This document shows positions 1-10,638 of a stretch of 64,000 nt of DNA, piece by piece; position 1 is the first letter of the stretch, and each line of letters starts with the position of its first letter. The position numbers and the translations under genes are program-made. Under the pieces are notes generated by a model that saw only the letters and a program-made list of their open reading frames with translations, ran no database searches and was not told the origin of the DNA. Source of the DNA: Nannochloropsis salina CCMP1776 (Eukaryota > Sar > Eustigmatophyceae > Eustigmatales > Monodopsidaceae); contig SDOX01000009.1 in the NCBI GenBank assembly GCA_004565275.1, positions 294,007 to 358,006 on the forward strand, written 5' to 3'.

Positions 1-14
1 CCGCACTTTCACAG

Positions 15-803
15 GCAAAGGTTGTCAAGACGGCCTATACTGTGATCGAGGCCGTGTGCGAAGCTCTTTTCCCAGGCGAGCGAATGGAGCTTCTGGATGC
101 TATCCTCACAGCGCACACAACATATTTTTGTCGTCAGAACAACCATGCGCGCGGGTCTCGTTCATCAAACAGCAGCAGCAGAAGCATTGGTAGCTACGTG
201 CGCGCACGGGGGTCGAGGAAAAAGCAACAGGGTTCTCCTCTCCACGTGACCCCCCCAACATCGCAGCCTATCCGTATTCATGGTATCCAGTGCAATGCTG
301 GAACGAGTGTGCCGTCGACGGAGGACACATGCAAGAGGAAAGCGAACACTAAGCGTACTCTTGAGCTTCCGGAGCAGACAAGGCGAACAACTTTTCGGGA
401 TGGGGCCCTGGGACCGACTGTCTCGAAATGGCGAGATCCTGCTGAAACTCCTATATCTCTTCCTTGCTCTCTTGATTTTGCTGAACTATCGCCTACCCAC
501 TCAAAGGCCCGGAGGCAGGCAGATATCTCGCCGCGGTCACCTGGAAACCCTCTATCTGCTGACCCATCACCGTGGGAGACTATACCCACACCATTATCAC
601 TTATGGCTACTATGACCTCAGCTACTTCTTGGAAGTCCTCGATCTCCGCAGTGAAAGCTGAATCAAAACCTGAACTCCACTCGTCGTATCGTAGTAAGTC
701 AGAATCCAGTCACACGACACTACAAGTGAATGAAGACCTTGAAAACGAGGTTGTGAATGCGCCAGAAGTGGCCTTGGTTTTACACAGCTTACGATATGCC
801 TGA
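15..803 (+). CDS. 3' terminal exon of an unrecognised gene (partial)
   Basis: The reading frame is open from the left edge to a TGA at 801-803. A pyrimidine-AG signal (tttcacag) ends at 14 and would start an in-frame exon at 15, so this is read as the last exon of a gene that begins outside the window. The first ~35 residues look structured and mildly amphipathic (VIEAVCEALFPGERMELLDA). The remaining ~220 residues are Ser/Thr/Arg/Pro-rich and low in complexity, consistent with a disordered C-terminal tail. I recognise no domain and assign no function. Two shorter open frames overlap it on both strands but lack any protein-like pattern. Confidence 0.45.
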   Translation, partial: AKVVKTAYTVIEAVCEALFPGERMELLDAILTAHTTYFCRQNNHARGSRSSNSSSRSIGSYVRARGSRKKQQGSPLHVTPPTSQPIRIHGIQCNAGTSVPSTEDTCKRKANTKRTLELPEQTRRTTFRDGALGPTVSKWRDPAETPISLPCSLDFAELSPTHSKARRQADISPRSPGNPLSADPSPWETIPTPLSLMATMTSATSWKSSISAVKAESKPELHSSYRSKSESSHTTLQVNEDLENEVVNAPEVALVLHSLRYA

Positions 804-1859
804 GTTGAGCCTTTGTTGTCAAATGGCATGCAAGATCGGGGATGTGGCTACCCAGTCTTCCATGCATTAGCGCAGGAAGTACATTTTGTGCAGAATAGAT
901 GTACAATGAAGTTTAGTAACGAGCAATACCGATTAGTATTCGCCCCGAAGTCTCGTGGGAAGAATGTGGTGTTTTCACATTCCAAAATCAGTCTGTCCTG
1001 ACTCGGATTTGAAAATAACCAAGGCATAAGCAGAACAATGCTAAAATACAGAGATAACCGCGATCTTCGATGGAACAGCATAGTGGTAGACCTCATAAGC
1101 TATCTTCAAGTATAAAAGTGTGATCATTACATGGATCAGTCTGTTCGAGGTATCGAGTGATTTGGTGAAACAGATTAAAGCGAGAGCTGGTGGGGAATTC
1201 GAGCTGGATCTTCAGCAATTTTGCATTCCTTACAGATTTTTGTGACATAACGTTGTTCGTAGCGGTGTAGAATATGTATCAAAAGCTTTCCCATAAGTGA
1301 AAAAATCTCATGGGTATTGAACAGACAAGTCTCGTACATTAGGAGTTCTTCCGGTTCTCAATATTCGTTCGTCACCTTTCAATTAATCAAATCAATTTTC
1401 TCTCTGCGATAGCTTGTACAAAATTGACAAGCTATTTAAACTAGAATTTTGTCATTTTTATTTAGAAAAAAATCCGTATCTATGGTAAACAAATGCAAGA
1501 GTTTTACAGTCAAGAAATACTTCGTGGTTAACTGAGAAGGAAGGGTCTGACTAGCTGATCCATCCTTTTAGAGAGCTCTCGATATGGCCAATACATAGAA
1601 ATACATAATTTTTTGCATTGTGCGGAGTTTGAAATGCAAAAGAAATACTTGTTAACACCATAGCGACAGCTAGCGCATTTTGAAATGGGGAGTTTATATT
1701 GGGGGATAATATCAACCTCCCCATCCGCAACGGATCGGACCGGATCGGGGCGCTTTGCTTCAGTCAGTATGATCGGAAACCCATGTCTGTTAATCTTGTG
1801 TTTTTTACTCATGCTAGTGCGAAAAATTTCACACAAAACCAGGGTGGAAACTGCGTTCC
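804..1859. other. Intergenic, AT-rich
   Basis: About 1 kb with no supportable gene. It is AT-rich around 1080-1680, with long A/T runs. The short open frames at 813-1001, 848-1096 and 1528-1932 have no recognisable composition. It should hold the 3' end of the preceding gene and the promoter of the SDHAF4 gene that follows. Confidence 0.6.
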
Positions 1860-2360
1860 ATGTTGTCGCAGACTGGATCATGCCGACGGTCAGCTCACCG
1901 CTTATTGGCAATGTGCTTTTCCAGTGCTCCACTTAACCGCGCGTCGTCAGCAGGTTTTCCCATCTCCTCGTCACTCTTACCCGGCGCCGTATCATCTCCA
2001 CGGTGCATTTGGGAGGAGCGCCTGAGCTTGCGGTTGTCGTGCCATCAGTTTTGTAGCACAAGCAGTTTGCAACAGGGCGCCGAAGACGAAGCACAAGCCA
2101 CCTCACCGGGGCCAAGTAATGCTAGAGTAAAGGAAGACGAAGGAGGGGTAATCACTGAAGTGGGAACCACATCGCAATCGGCAGTAAAGAACGACGCTTG
2201 TGGTGAGGTAGAGGAGGCGGAAGACGAAATGGAGGAGATGTTTGTGATGGGTCCTTCCGGTCGCGTTGAATGGGGTGGCCCGACCCGCGGAGGGAGACAT
2301 AAGGAGCCCACACGATTTGGGGATTGGGAACGGAAGGGGCGATGCACCGACTTCAGCTAG
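1860..2360 (+). CDS. SDHAF4: Succinate dehydrogenase assembly factor 4 (SDHAF4/Sdh8-like, DUF1674)
   Basis: A 166-aa single-exon protein. The last ~30 residues carry the DUF1674 hallmark: an EWGGP segment followed by EPTRFGDWERKGRCTDF, which is the invariant C-terminus of SDHAF4/Sdh8. In characterised eukaryotes this small matrix chaperone binds the FAD-loaded catalytic subunit of succinate dehydrogenase (complex II) and limits its auto-oxidation before it joins the iron-sulfur subunit. The N-terminal ~70 residues are rich in Arg, Ser, Ala and Leu with few acidic residues, as expected of a mitochondrial presequence. A Glu/Asp-rich linker (about residues 120-140) precedes the conserved motif. 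The ATG at 1860 is the first in frame and gives the presequence-like start; a Met at residue 18 is an alternative. Confidence 0.85.
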   Translation: MLSQTGSCRRSAHRLLAMCFSSAPLNRASSAGFPISSSLLPGAVSSPRCIWEERLSLRLSCHQFCSTSSLQQGAEDEAQATSPGPSNARVKEDEGGVITEVGTTSQSAVKNDACGEVEEAEDEMEEMFVMGPSGRVEWGGPTRGGRHKEPTRFGDWERKGRCTDFS

Positions 2361-3602
2361 ATGGGGGAGTTTATAGTGCTCTTGTGCATGAGAATATAAA
2401 GATGGGAGGAGTGGTGGTGATCGTAAAACAAAGTGTAAGTTGAAGAAAGCATGAACATACGGCCGCATGCGGGGAACAAAACTGTGGCGCAGCACGCGAG
2501 CCTTTGAGCTTTACGGTAGTGTCAGTATCTGCTTTACTCAAATCAAAGCTATGAAGTTCAGAAATGATGTTAGCCCATGCTCTCATGCACACTCTGGCTC
2601 CTCTTTCGCGCCTAGGCTCCATTCTCACTTCTACCTCCACTTTTCATTTACGTGGTTTTCATTTTTTATGTACTTCCCTTCAACGAGCAGTAGCCAAACA
2701 CCCTCCGCTAAGACAGCTTCACGTGGAGTGATTGATTCATCGTCCGTTTGACGTCGAGAAAACGGAGGGGAGAGACCTCGAGGAGCTTTGCGGGCATAGA
2801 AAAGAGAGTGGCTGGAAACAGCAAGCGCCACACCCGTGACGCTTGAGATGCGAAGCCCAGGAGCCCTTTATGCGCAGGGGATGTAAATGATCAGATCGGC
2901 GTCGGGAACGGCGTTCGATGAAGACCCAAGTTTCCTGAGCGTGTGTGCAGGCGTGAGGCCGCCGTCTCTCCCCCCCCCGCCGCCTAACCCGCCCCCTGAG
3001 CGCCCGGGACCTCGCCTTTTCTAGTCCTCGGTCACCATGTAAACGTCCTTCAGACGTTTAACCAGGCCATGCAACTGCATGCAGGTCATCTCCAGGATAC
3101 TGTGCGTGCTGACCTGCGCCAGGCTCCCAGCGGCACGGAGAGACATTGCCGACCTGCGCGGCCGCGAGTGTGGCGCGTCTCAGGTTTCTCTCAGGCAACA
3201 GGACAGGGGCAAACACCCAGGGGACGCATAGCGAGGGAGGTGGCGGCCTGTCTGTCAGTGGGTGCACAGGCGGGGCAGAGCGTGCTTATGCTTCAGGGAT
3301 AACCAATGAAAAGAGGCACTGGGAGAAAAAGAACCAGCTTGATAGTTGCCTCAGGGTACCGGGCTTACGGGCTTTCACGACAATGCTCACTCAAGATGAA
3401 AACAAATCGCCGCAACTCGCCCAAGAGATAGAAGCCCCTCGTAAAAGATTATTTAAAGTAGAAATCAAAGTGCCGCACGCAGGCGACCAAAGTATGTATG
3501 TCTCGGTTCTTTGGCGTGTTACCTGCTGTGGCGCTCAGACAGAGAGATCACTGACCCAAACCTGATCCGCTTCAAGGGGGCACGGTAGCTCTTCACCTCC
3601 TC
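2361..3602. other. Intergenic between convergent genes
   Basis: About 1.2 kb between the ends of SDHAF4 (+) and the glutathione peroxidase gene (-). It contains a G/C-rich patch with a C homopolymer near 2970-2990. Open frames here (2467-2751, 3058-3302, 3146-3565) look like chance frames. I see no RNA gene or repeat family. Confidence 0.5.
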
Positions 3603-4848
3603 CTAATACTCGTTCAAGCTTTTCTTGCGAGCCGAAGGAAGCTTTTTCCCCTGGAGCACGCTCAAAATATCGGCCTCCATCTCCTCGGGGTCGACACCCG
3701 GCTGGTAGCGGCGGACCGGCGTTCCGTCCGCGTTGATGAGAAATTTCTGTGGCGGAATGGCAGGATGATACAAGATCATATGAGGAAAGGTAAACGACAA
3801 AGGATCTGGGAGAGATACCCAAGCACGACAAATCCAGACTGACCGTAAAATTCCAAGATAATTTGGGCGAGTACCCTGAGAGCTCGGGCTCATACTTTTT
3901 TAAGGCCGCGTACAAGGGGTGCGCCCCGCCCCCGTTTACGTCCACTTTGTCGTAGATGGGAAATTCGACTCCAAAACGGTCCTTCATATCCTTTCGCACC
4001 TTTTCTACAGGATCAGGTTCTTGAAAGCCAAACTTTCATGGTGAAAGCAGAAAAATGCACGTCACTGGTTAATATTCTCGTTTTGACACACTCAGATGCG
4101 ACAGTTTTCCTTGACAAGATACAATACCTCACCTGATTGGAGGGAAATGCTAAAATCTCGAGCCCTTGATCATGGTATTTCTCGTACAATTCTTGCAAGC
4201 CTGGGTAATTTCCTGTAAAAGGCATAGGTTGAGTTTCCACCCCATATAGCTAACATCTCATTACGAGCAAAAGGTGGCATTTCTGGTTCAGCAGACATAA
4301 CCTTCACTTTGCATGAGGAAAATGGCTTTTACCTCCAGTTAATGCACATTGTGAGGCCTGTTGGAATGAAGAGAGGAAGAAAGAAGAAGTAGAACTTAAC
4401 CTCCCGCTGTGTTGTCCTCTTCCACTTAATATTTTACAAAGCCCCCATATTGAAAACGTACCACGTTGACGACCACTGTGGCTTTCTTGCCTTTGGCGTC
4501 CCCAAAACGAACAGATTTTCCTGCCTTTTGCACCAAAATAGAATTAAGGTCTGGGCCCTCTGCCGCTGGTACCGCGCTCGCACTCCCCGACTTTCCCACA
4601 AGGGAGACGCCGCCGAGTGTCAAGGCTGCCAGTTTTTGTAAATAGGCGGCCCGTGATGACTTAAGGGGCGAGCCATTCTTTGATGTCAATACATCGGACG
4701 CCACGCCAGCGGAGGCCATCCTCATTCTCAAGGTAGTTGCTGCATGCCTTTCACCGCCTGACTTCGTCGGGTAACAAGTCTTGCCGATAAAGCCGTAACT
4801 TATCACGGCACTCTGCGTCAGTAGCAGGAAGCTCAGAAGTTTCGCCAT
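3603..4848 (-). CDS. Plastid-targeted glutathione peroxidase (thiol peroxidase type)
   Basis: Five exons (complement): 4462-4848, 4333-4357, 4133-4212, 3844-4032, 3603-3746; 274 aa, all junctions GT-AG and in phase. Exon 2 is a 25-bp micro-exon. The joined protein shows the glutathione peroxidase signatures in order: VVNVASQCALTG with the peroxidatic residue as Cys, LEILAFPSNQFGFQEP with the conserved Gln, and WNFTKFLINADG with the conserved Trp-Asn. These enzymes reduce H2O2 and lipid hydroperoxides; Cys-type members often use thioredoxin. The N-terminus has a signal peptide (about 1-19) followed by Phe, then a ~75-residue Ser/Ala/Lys-rich stretch. A second hydrophobic segment ends in SGSASA at about residue 95, which could be a thylakoid-transfer signal. 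The start ATG lies 256 bp from the divergent transporter gene. Confidence 0.9.
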
Positions 4849-5104
4849 AGTGCTCGCGAGTCTGTGCGATGCTGTGGTGTGAGTCGAGCGCGGCCGCGAG
4901 CAACATCCGGCAAACCATCGTCATCGCTTGTGGCGTCGGGACCTGTGTTCGCTCGCTCAAAAAGAGAGACACACAAAATTGAAGATGGCCCCCTCTTCAT
5001 AATCCAAGAACAATGCGTTTGACTTCACACAACCAGTCTCATCAACCTCGTTCGACGGCAGTGTGACGGGGCTGGTTTTGCGAGGGGCTGGTTTTGCGAG
5101 CGGC
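4849..5104. promoter_or_regulatory. Shared divergent promoter region (GPX / MFS transporter)
   Basis: Only 256 bp separate the start codons of the glutathione peroxidase (-) and the transporter (+), so both promoters and 5' UTRs must lie here. No TATA box is evident. This assignment is positional. Confidence 0.5.
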
Positions 5105-6682
5105 ATGGAGGCTCCATTTTTGGCTCCAGAGAGCTCTGGCAGCAGCCAAGATGGGAATGTGGCAAGTCAGGAGACAGTCATCCAGCGGCATCCGTGGAGG
5201 GTCCACGGCTCGCGCTACTTTCAGCTTATTCTCCTCTGTATCTTGATTTTGAATAACGCGGTGGTTTGGGTGGCCTTTAGCGCGATTACGCCAGCAACGG
5301 CAGCAGTCTACGGCGTCTCACCAGGCTTGGTGAATATTGTGGCACTTTCTTTCCAAATGTTGTTCCTTCCTGGCACGATAGCGGGATACATGCTGAAAGA
5401 GCGATGGGGTTTACGACTTACACTTTTGGCCGGAGCATTTATGACAGCATTGAGCGCGGCTATACGTTTTGTCTCGCTTTATGTTCCTCCTGTTTCCTTA
5501 AGAAATGCCAGCACGGACGGTCATGATGTCAACAACGGGGGCGGCGCTTACGCCCTTCTACTGCTCGGCACGTCCTTAGCTGCGCTTGCTCAGCCTTTGC
5601 TGCTCAATACTCCTCCTGATTTGGCGGTGCATTGGTTTGCGGTGAAAGAGCGAGACCTGGTGACGAGCCTTGCGTTCATGTGCTCGCCCCTAGGCAGCGC
5701 TCTCGGTGTCACACTTGCGCCCGTCTTTGTCAGTGAAGCGGGGGCCGACACGGAAGAGGATGTCTCTGGGAGCCATCGCAATGATGCCCGAGGCGGGTTG
5801 CGGCTCTTTCTGCTCGCGCAGCTGGGGATGAGCGTGGCCACCACTCTCTTGGCGCATGCGGGGGCGACAGACCGCCCTCCGACCCCGCCGAGCCGAGCGG
5901 CCGCACTCGGTAGTCAGCGAGAGGAGGAGAGGGTACATTCTTCAGACGCGTCAGGCTCACGCGTGCTTTGTATGCCCCTCGCCTGGGAGCTTGTGGCGCC
6001 GGACCTCCGTCGATGTCTCCTGTGCAACCCTTCTTTCCTCCTCCTTCTTTTTTGCTTCGGCATCGGTCTTGGTTTCTTCAACGCCCTCCTTACTCTTCTC
6101 GGTCAGCTTCTCGCACCGTGCGGCTACTCGGAAGCGGAGGCTGGGGCCCTGGGGGGCATTTTCTTGGGCACAGGCTTGGTGGGCGCCGTGATGGCAGGCG
6201 TGCTCCTGGACGCCAGTCATCGCTACGGCCTCCTCCTCAAGAGCGGGTTCCTTGGCGCTTGGGCTGCCTCCCTCTTCGTGGTATTTACACTGCGTCCGGA
6301 CAACTTCCTTGTCCTAGCCCTCTGCTTTGGTCTCTTGGGCTTCACGATGCTCCCCCTGCTCCCTGTCGCAATCGAAAACGGGGTCGAGATCACCTACCCG
6401 GATGTCCCGGAATTCTTCTCCTCGGGGCTTTTGCTGAGCGCGGGCAACTTGACAGGAATTCCTTTGGCTTTCATTTTCGCCTGGACAATCGACAGCTACG
6501 AAGGAAGCTGTCGAAAGCTCTGGAAACCCGCCGCCGTCTTGGTGGTCGTCGTCACCACCGCCTGCGCGCTCCCCGTCCTGGGCTATCGGCCTCGCGCCTT
6601 CGGGAGGTGGGAGGCGGAGAAAGAGCAGAGGAGAGAGGGGTTGGAGGGCTGTGGACATGATGTGGCGACTCGTGATGCTTGA
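5105..6682 (+). CDS. MFS transporter, SLC49/FLVCR-like
   Basis: A 525-aa single-exon polytopic membrane protein with about 12 hydrophobic segments and a long loop in the middle (about residues 220-300). The first helix region (RYFQLILLCILILNNAVVW) and the helix-2/3 loop ending in KERWGLRLTLL resemble the SLC49 group (FLVCR1/2, DIRC2). The late motif EITYPDVPEFFSSGLL matches the helix 10-11 signature of that family. Characterised relatives move heme, choline, ethanolamine or pyridoxine; the substrate here cannot be read from sequence. The first in-frame ATG (5105) is used; an upstream GTG would only add 14 residues. A short acidic/basic tail follows the last helix. Confidence 0.7.
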   Translation: MEAPFLAPESSGSSQDGNVASQETVIQRHPWRVHGSRYFQLILLCILILNNAVVWVAFSAITPATAAVYGVSPGLVNIVALSFQMLFLPGTIAGYMLKERWGLRLTLLAGAFMTALSAAIRFVSLYVPPVSLRNASTDGHDVNNGGGAYALLLLGTSLAALAQPLLLNTPPDLAVHWFAVKERDLVTSLAFMCSPLGSALGVTLAPVFVSEAGADTEEDVSGSHRNDARGGLRLFLLAQLGMSVATTLLAHAGATDRPPTPPSRAAALGSQREEERVHSSDASGSRVLCMPLAWELVAPDLRRCLLCNPSFLLLLFCFGIGLGFFNALLTLLGQLLAPCGYSEAEAGALGGIFLGTGLVGAVMAGVLLDASHRYGLLLKSGFLGAWAASLFVVFTLRPDNFLVLALCFGLLGFTMLPLLPVAIENGVEITYPDVPEFFSSGLLLSAGNLTGIPLAFIFAWTIDSYEGSCRKLWKPAAVLVVVVTTACALPVLGYRPRAFGRWEAEKEQRREGLEGCGHDVATRDA

Positions 6683-6993
6683 GTCCGGGGAAAGGAGTGA
6701 TGGAAACACAGCGTTGCGTTGAAAGGACGGCACAAGATGCTCCACGCCGAGAGGCTTGCCGTGGGAAGTCGTGAGGAGAGGAGGAATAGCCAGAATGAAC
6801 ATTTCGACTGCGCGAGGCAAAGTAAATATGTGACAAAGTAATGTAAATGAACGCTGTGTAACGCAAAATTACGCACGTTGCCTCAGCAACTGGTTTCTTA
6901 TCGAAATGGACCTCGCACGGCCTCGCACCCCCCGGAACACCCCTTCCCTGGCGCCACCGTGACTCCCGTCCCTCTCTCCGCCGTGACGTGCAC
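6683..6993. other. Intergenic between convergent genes
   Basis: About 310 bp between the 3' ends of the transporter (+) and ClpP (-). It probably holds both 3' UTRs. I see nothing else in it. Confidence 0.6.
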
Positions 6994-7902
6994 TCAGGGC
7001 AAGTATTTCAGCGGGTCGTCATCCTTCCCCACCCCCGCAAAGGCCCTGACGGGGTCTAGCTGAGCGTTGGGGCTCTCTGACTCCATCGCCTTCTCTAGCT
7101 CCACGATCTCGTCGATCAAACCGTGCTCTAGCGCCTCCTGCGCCGACAGGTAATTGTCTCTGTCCAAATCCATCACGATCTGCTCCGTGGCCCTTCCCGT
7201 CATTTTGCTGTACATGCCCACCAGGTTCTTCTTGATCCGTAAGATCTGAGCCGCCTCCACCTTGATATCTTCGGCCTGTCCCTGGGCGCCCCCCATGGGC
7301 TGATGGATCATCACGCGCGAGTGGGGGAGGGCGAGACGTTTGCCCTTCTTCCCTGCTGCCAGCAGAAAGGAAGCCATGGACGCGGCCATCCCAATGTTGA
7401 TCGTGACTATCTCTGAGCGGATGAGCTGCATCACGTCGTAGATGGCCAAGCCCGCGATCACCGAGCCCCCCGGGCAGTTGATGTACATATAGATGGGCCG
7501 GGAGCTATCCTCCTGATCCAGATACAAGAGCACACCGATGATTTGATTGGCATAGTCATCATCTATTTCCTGTCCTAAGAAAATTATGCGCTCTCTGTAT
7601 AACCGATTGTAGATGTCTACCCAGTCCGCGCTTCCTGAGCCTGGTACCCTGTACGCCACCTTTGGCACACCGATGGGCATCATCACCAACGAGCCCGCTC
7701 CTCCGCGACCACCACGTGAGGAGGATGCAGCGGGTTGAATCATGGGCGCCAGGGCAATGCCTGGTGAGCGGCTTCCGAGCATCCATTTGCTGGCACGCGA
7801 AGGCTCCGCAGCGAAGGACGGCGCCCTGTACGCTCTAGTCACGGTCGAGAGGAAGCAGCAGCATACGGCCACACCCAGTGTGAAAAAATTTGATGGTTGC
7901 AT
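6994..7902 (-). CDS. clpP: ATP-dependent Clp protease proteolytic subunit, plastid-targeted
   Basis: A 302-aa single-exon protein. Residues 1-24 form a signal peptide (a hydrophobic core rich in Cys/Val/Phe ending TRA-Y), followed by a Ser/Ala/Arg/Gly-rich transit-like stretch to about residue 75. Together these make the bipartite presequence of a secondary plastid, although the exposed residue is Tyr rather than the usual Phe. The ClpP fold begins at about 85. The triad is visible: Ser in GMAASMAS (near 175), His in SRVMIHQP (near 200) and Asp in [10 protein letters not shown]. ClpP forms a tetradecameric chamber fed by ClpC-type AAA+ unfoldases in the stroma. It is nuclear-encoded here; many plastids keep clpP in their own genome, so this is either a second paralogue or a transferred gene. 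Confidence 0.92.
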   Translation of the reverse strand: MQPSNFFTLGVAVCCCFLSTVTRAYRAPSFAAEPSRASKWMLGSRSPGIALAPMIQPAASSSRGGRGGAGSLVMMPIGVPKVAYRVPGSGSADWVDIYNRLYRERIIFLGQEIDDDYANQIIGVLLYLDQEDSSRPIYMYINCPGGSVIAGLAIYDVMQLIRSEIVTINIGMAASMASFLLAAGKKGKRLALPHSRVMIHQPMGGAQGQAEDIKVEAAQILRIKKNLVGMYSKMTGRATEQIVMDLDRDNYLSAQEALEHGLIDEIVELEKAMESESPNAQLDPVRAFAGVGKDDDPLKYLP

Positions 7903-8347
7903 GGGTGATCTGTGAAGATAGCGTTGGAGTGTGAGGCTGAGTGTTCAACCATTGAACTCTGTTCGTGCTGCGACAGGGGGCTATCAGAGACCAGGCCTTC
8001 CAACTGGGAGCCGGTGTCCTCCCGCCAGAAAAAATGCGGAATCCTCCCAAAAAGGGGAGGACATAATGACAGAGGGGATAGAATGTAGAATGTCCATCTA
8101 GTCCAGGCAAGCACCGGTAGGCCAAGTCCAGCCGGTGAGGTTTTTGTTGTAAACGACAAGGGCCAGCAAGATACTGAGGCCGCGAAGGCACCGGCGACCT
8201 CCCCCCCTTGAGCGTGACACAGACCAGCGACGTGCGCCATGGGCCCAAGCAATCAAAGCAACTAGCGTAAAAAGTTTCACATCTCTTGCTCGTGCATTTA
8301 AATGATAGGTCAGGTGCATTTTTACTTTCAAAAAGCACAATTTAGTC
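7903..8347. other. Intergenic
   Basis: About 440 bp between ClpP and the nucleotidase gene, both on the minus strand. It should contain the ClpP promoter and the nucleotidase 3' UTR. Open frames here (7835-8338, 8098-8364) show no protein-like pattern. Confidence 0.5.
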
Positions 8348-9834
8348 CTAATTTTTACCTTCATCGAATATCAATTCACGCAGTAAGCCTATTATGTAGG
8401 TCAGGTCTCCGTCACCGAGCAACACCACATCAAACTTTTGACTATATTCGTCGAGACGCTCTTCAACCCTGTTTGCATTTAAGTAAAAAAATACGTGATC
8501 TGGACTTTATCATGGAGCCACGAGGGTTAAGAGCAGAGGACATAGAGAGGAGGGAGGTTATCGAAGGAGAACGTTGATTATTTGGACAAGTAATCCGGAT
8601 GAAGAAATCGCACCCGCGTGTGTTAGCTTGGAGCGTTCCCTCTTTCGTTGCGTTATCTCACCTGTCGTTCAGCAGCCCCACTTTAATGATTTCCTCAAGC
8701 TCCAGTCCGTCACTCATGTGCAGGTCTCCGAGGCTGTCGCCTACCAGGATCGCGTGCTTCCGTTGCTCGTAGTCGATCTGATGGAAGTAGGCGGAGGTGT
8801 CGAGCACACTCTCTGCCCGCTTATTGAAAACGTGGAAAACTGGTTCGGTGAAGCCCACCAATACCCCGTCCTCGGTCCCTGCCTGACTCGGCTCCTCCAG
8901 CCCGCCCCTACCACCCCGCTGTGGAGCCCCGACAGAGGGCCTGACGGCACCAGCGTCGGCGGGGGACGCGGCCGCGACGGGCGAGAAGACCATTCGGTTG
9001 GAGACCACATGCACTGTGTCCGGCAAGGGCCTGGGGAGCTGCTGTCGGCACACCTCTTCGAGCACGTCCGCGATGCCCGCCGAGAAGACCAAGAGGGGCA
9101 CCGCCGCCCGCGCACTCAAGTCCATCACCTCCTGACAGCCCTCCCTCACGGCCAGGTGTGCGTGCTTGACCGCCAGCGGGAGGAGCGATCGGCGGAAGCC
9201 ATGGTGGATGAGGAGGTCATGGGCTCTCCGCACCCAGGCCTCCATGAGGGGGACCTTCTCCGCCACGGACAGGGAGGGATCCACCTCCTTGGCATAGTAG
9301 TACTCTTGCAGCGCCTGCGCTTTCCTGAACGGACATGAAGGGACAAGGAGGGGCGTGGGCATAACACACGTGCCTTCACTCCCCCCTCCCGGCTTACTCG
9401 TGGTAGGCGGCTGAGAGCAGGTCGCAGTCTTCGATCGCTTTGTGGCAGCTGCAGGCGCGTCGCCCGTCCAAAAAGAAGTGTGTGAGCGTGAAGTCCCAGT
9501 CGAAGAGGAGCTGGATAGGGAGTTGAACGCATGATGTTTACCAAATGAGAGTGAGCGAGGAGAAGGATCGAGCAGAGAGCGTAATGCGGGAAGCAAAGTG
9601 AGGGTCATTGACAGGTGGTCATAGTCTTCCTCGTCAAAGCAACGTATCGGAAAGGTGATGCGTTCGAGGACAGATGAATGCAACCCTGTCTGCCCTGATC
9701 CATAAAACGATACAAGTGCCTGGACATGCCTGTAATTTACTGGGCCCATCGGAAGCAATCTTTGCCTTCTTGGCAAGGAATGAAGCGGGATCGCGAATCA
9801 CCACGTGCCCCCCATCCACGGGCAAAGGGGACAT
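8348..9834 (-). CDS. Cytosolic 5'-nucleotidase III-like HAD hydrolase
   Basis: Four exons (complement): 9730-9834, 9398-9510, 8662-9324, 8348-8468; 333 aa. Exon 1 carries VVIRDPASF...SKLQ, matching the family lead-in before the catalytic motif. Exon 2 supplies HAD motif I as LLFDWDFTLT (DxDxT nucleophile) and the Cys-rich cap entry RRACSCHKAIEDCDLL. Exon 3 has YYYAKEVDPSLSVAEK, VFSAGIADVLEEV (motif II Ser) and FNKRAESV, and ends with GDSLGDLHMSDG (motif III/IV acidic residues). Family members remove phosphate from pyrimidine or 7-methylguanosine 5'-monophosphates using Mg2+. Intron 1 fits only with a GC donor (CAG|GCATGT) and a normal AG acceptor. A Gly/Ala-rich insertion (about residues 160-190) lengthens the protein relative to the usual ~290-300 aa. 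The true start may lie further upstream. Confidence 0.82.
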
Positions 9835-10638
9835 TTCAACACGGCTCGACGCTGACACCTACCGGAAAATTGAGGTTATTAGCAAGGATGATCCATTAAG
9901 CAAACACTGATCAAGATCCGTGAAGTGGACAGGTAGCGGAATTAAATCAGAACCCAGGCACCGAAATAGCATACAAGCGCAGTACGCTTGGGGTTAAAAA
10001 CATGCAACAAGGGAGGAAGCCATCCATGGATAGGAGGCGGAAGTTATAGACGTACCGCGTTAGACATTTTATTCCCGTTTTCGCACATGCCATTACGACA
10101 GGTGTTCATGATGGCTGCAACGAACGAGTAAGGTCTTGGCAAACGCATGCAGTAGCAGCAGTAGCGCCTGCTAGGGTTACAGAAGTTGAGTAATGCGTGT
10201 CATCGTGCAGCAGGCGCACGTCGCAGCCAGCGGGTTGCTCAGTCCTTCATTTTATTTCTCGTGTTCGCGACGCACGATAATGCCCTTGAGTGGCATGCAA
10301 GCAGCAGCAAAAACCATGGCATGCGGGGAGCTCGAGGCGGCGGCTCTTGAAGACAGGTCGGCGAGAGTGTCTCGAGCTCCAACGGGGGCCTCGTGCGGCA
10401 ACAAGTGGGCCGGACAAGCAATCCGAGCATAGTCTACAGACCCGGTCCTCAGGAGACATTCTTCTGATATGAATAATTTGCCGCGGTGCAGAAATTCTGG
10501 TAAATCAAAGTTTCAACGAGATGAAAAGGAATTGACGGCATCCTAGAAAAGCCCTGCTTACTATTCCTTCTGCTTACTCCACACGTGCAGAAACCTCGAC
10601 AAAGCCTTTGTGGCATTATTTTGACCGTCTCTGCCAAA
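9835..10638. other. Intergenic between divergent genes
   Basis: About 800 bp between the nucleotidase start (-) and the protease start (+). Small overlapping frames around 10193-10472 have no homology that I recognise. This interval must hold both promoters. Confidence 0.5.

Noticed and set aside
1528-1932. 134-aa minus-strand frame
   Set aside because: No domain or composition bias, and its start region is antisense to the SDHAF4 presequence.
3146-3565. 139-aa plus-strand frame between convergent genes
   Set aside because: Composition is random-looking, no upstream splice context, no recognisable motif.
8658-9776. A single 372-codon minus-strand frame as the nucleotidase gene
   Set aside because: It lacks the DxDxT motif; the correct catalytic exon is in another phase within it, so the upstream part is intronic read-through.
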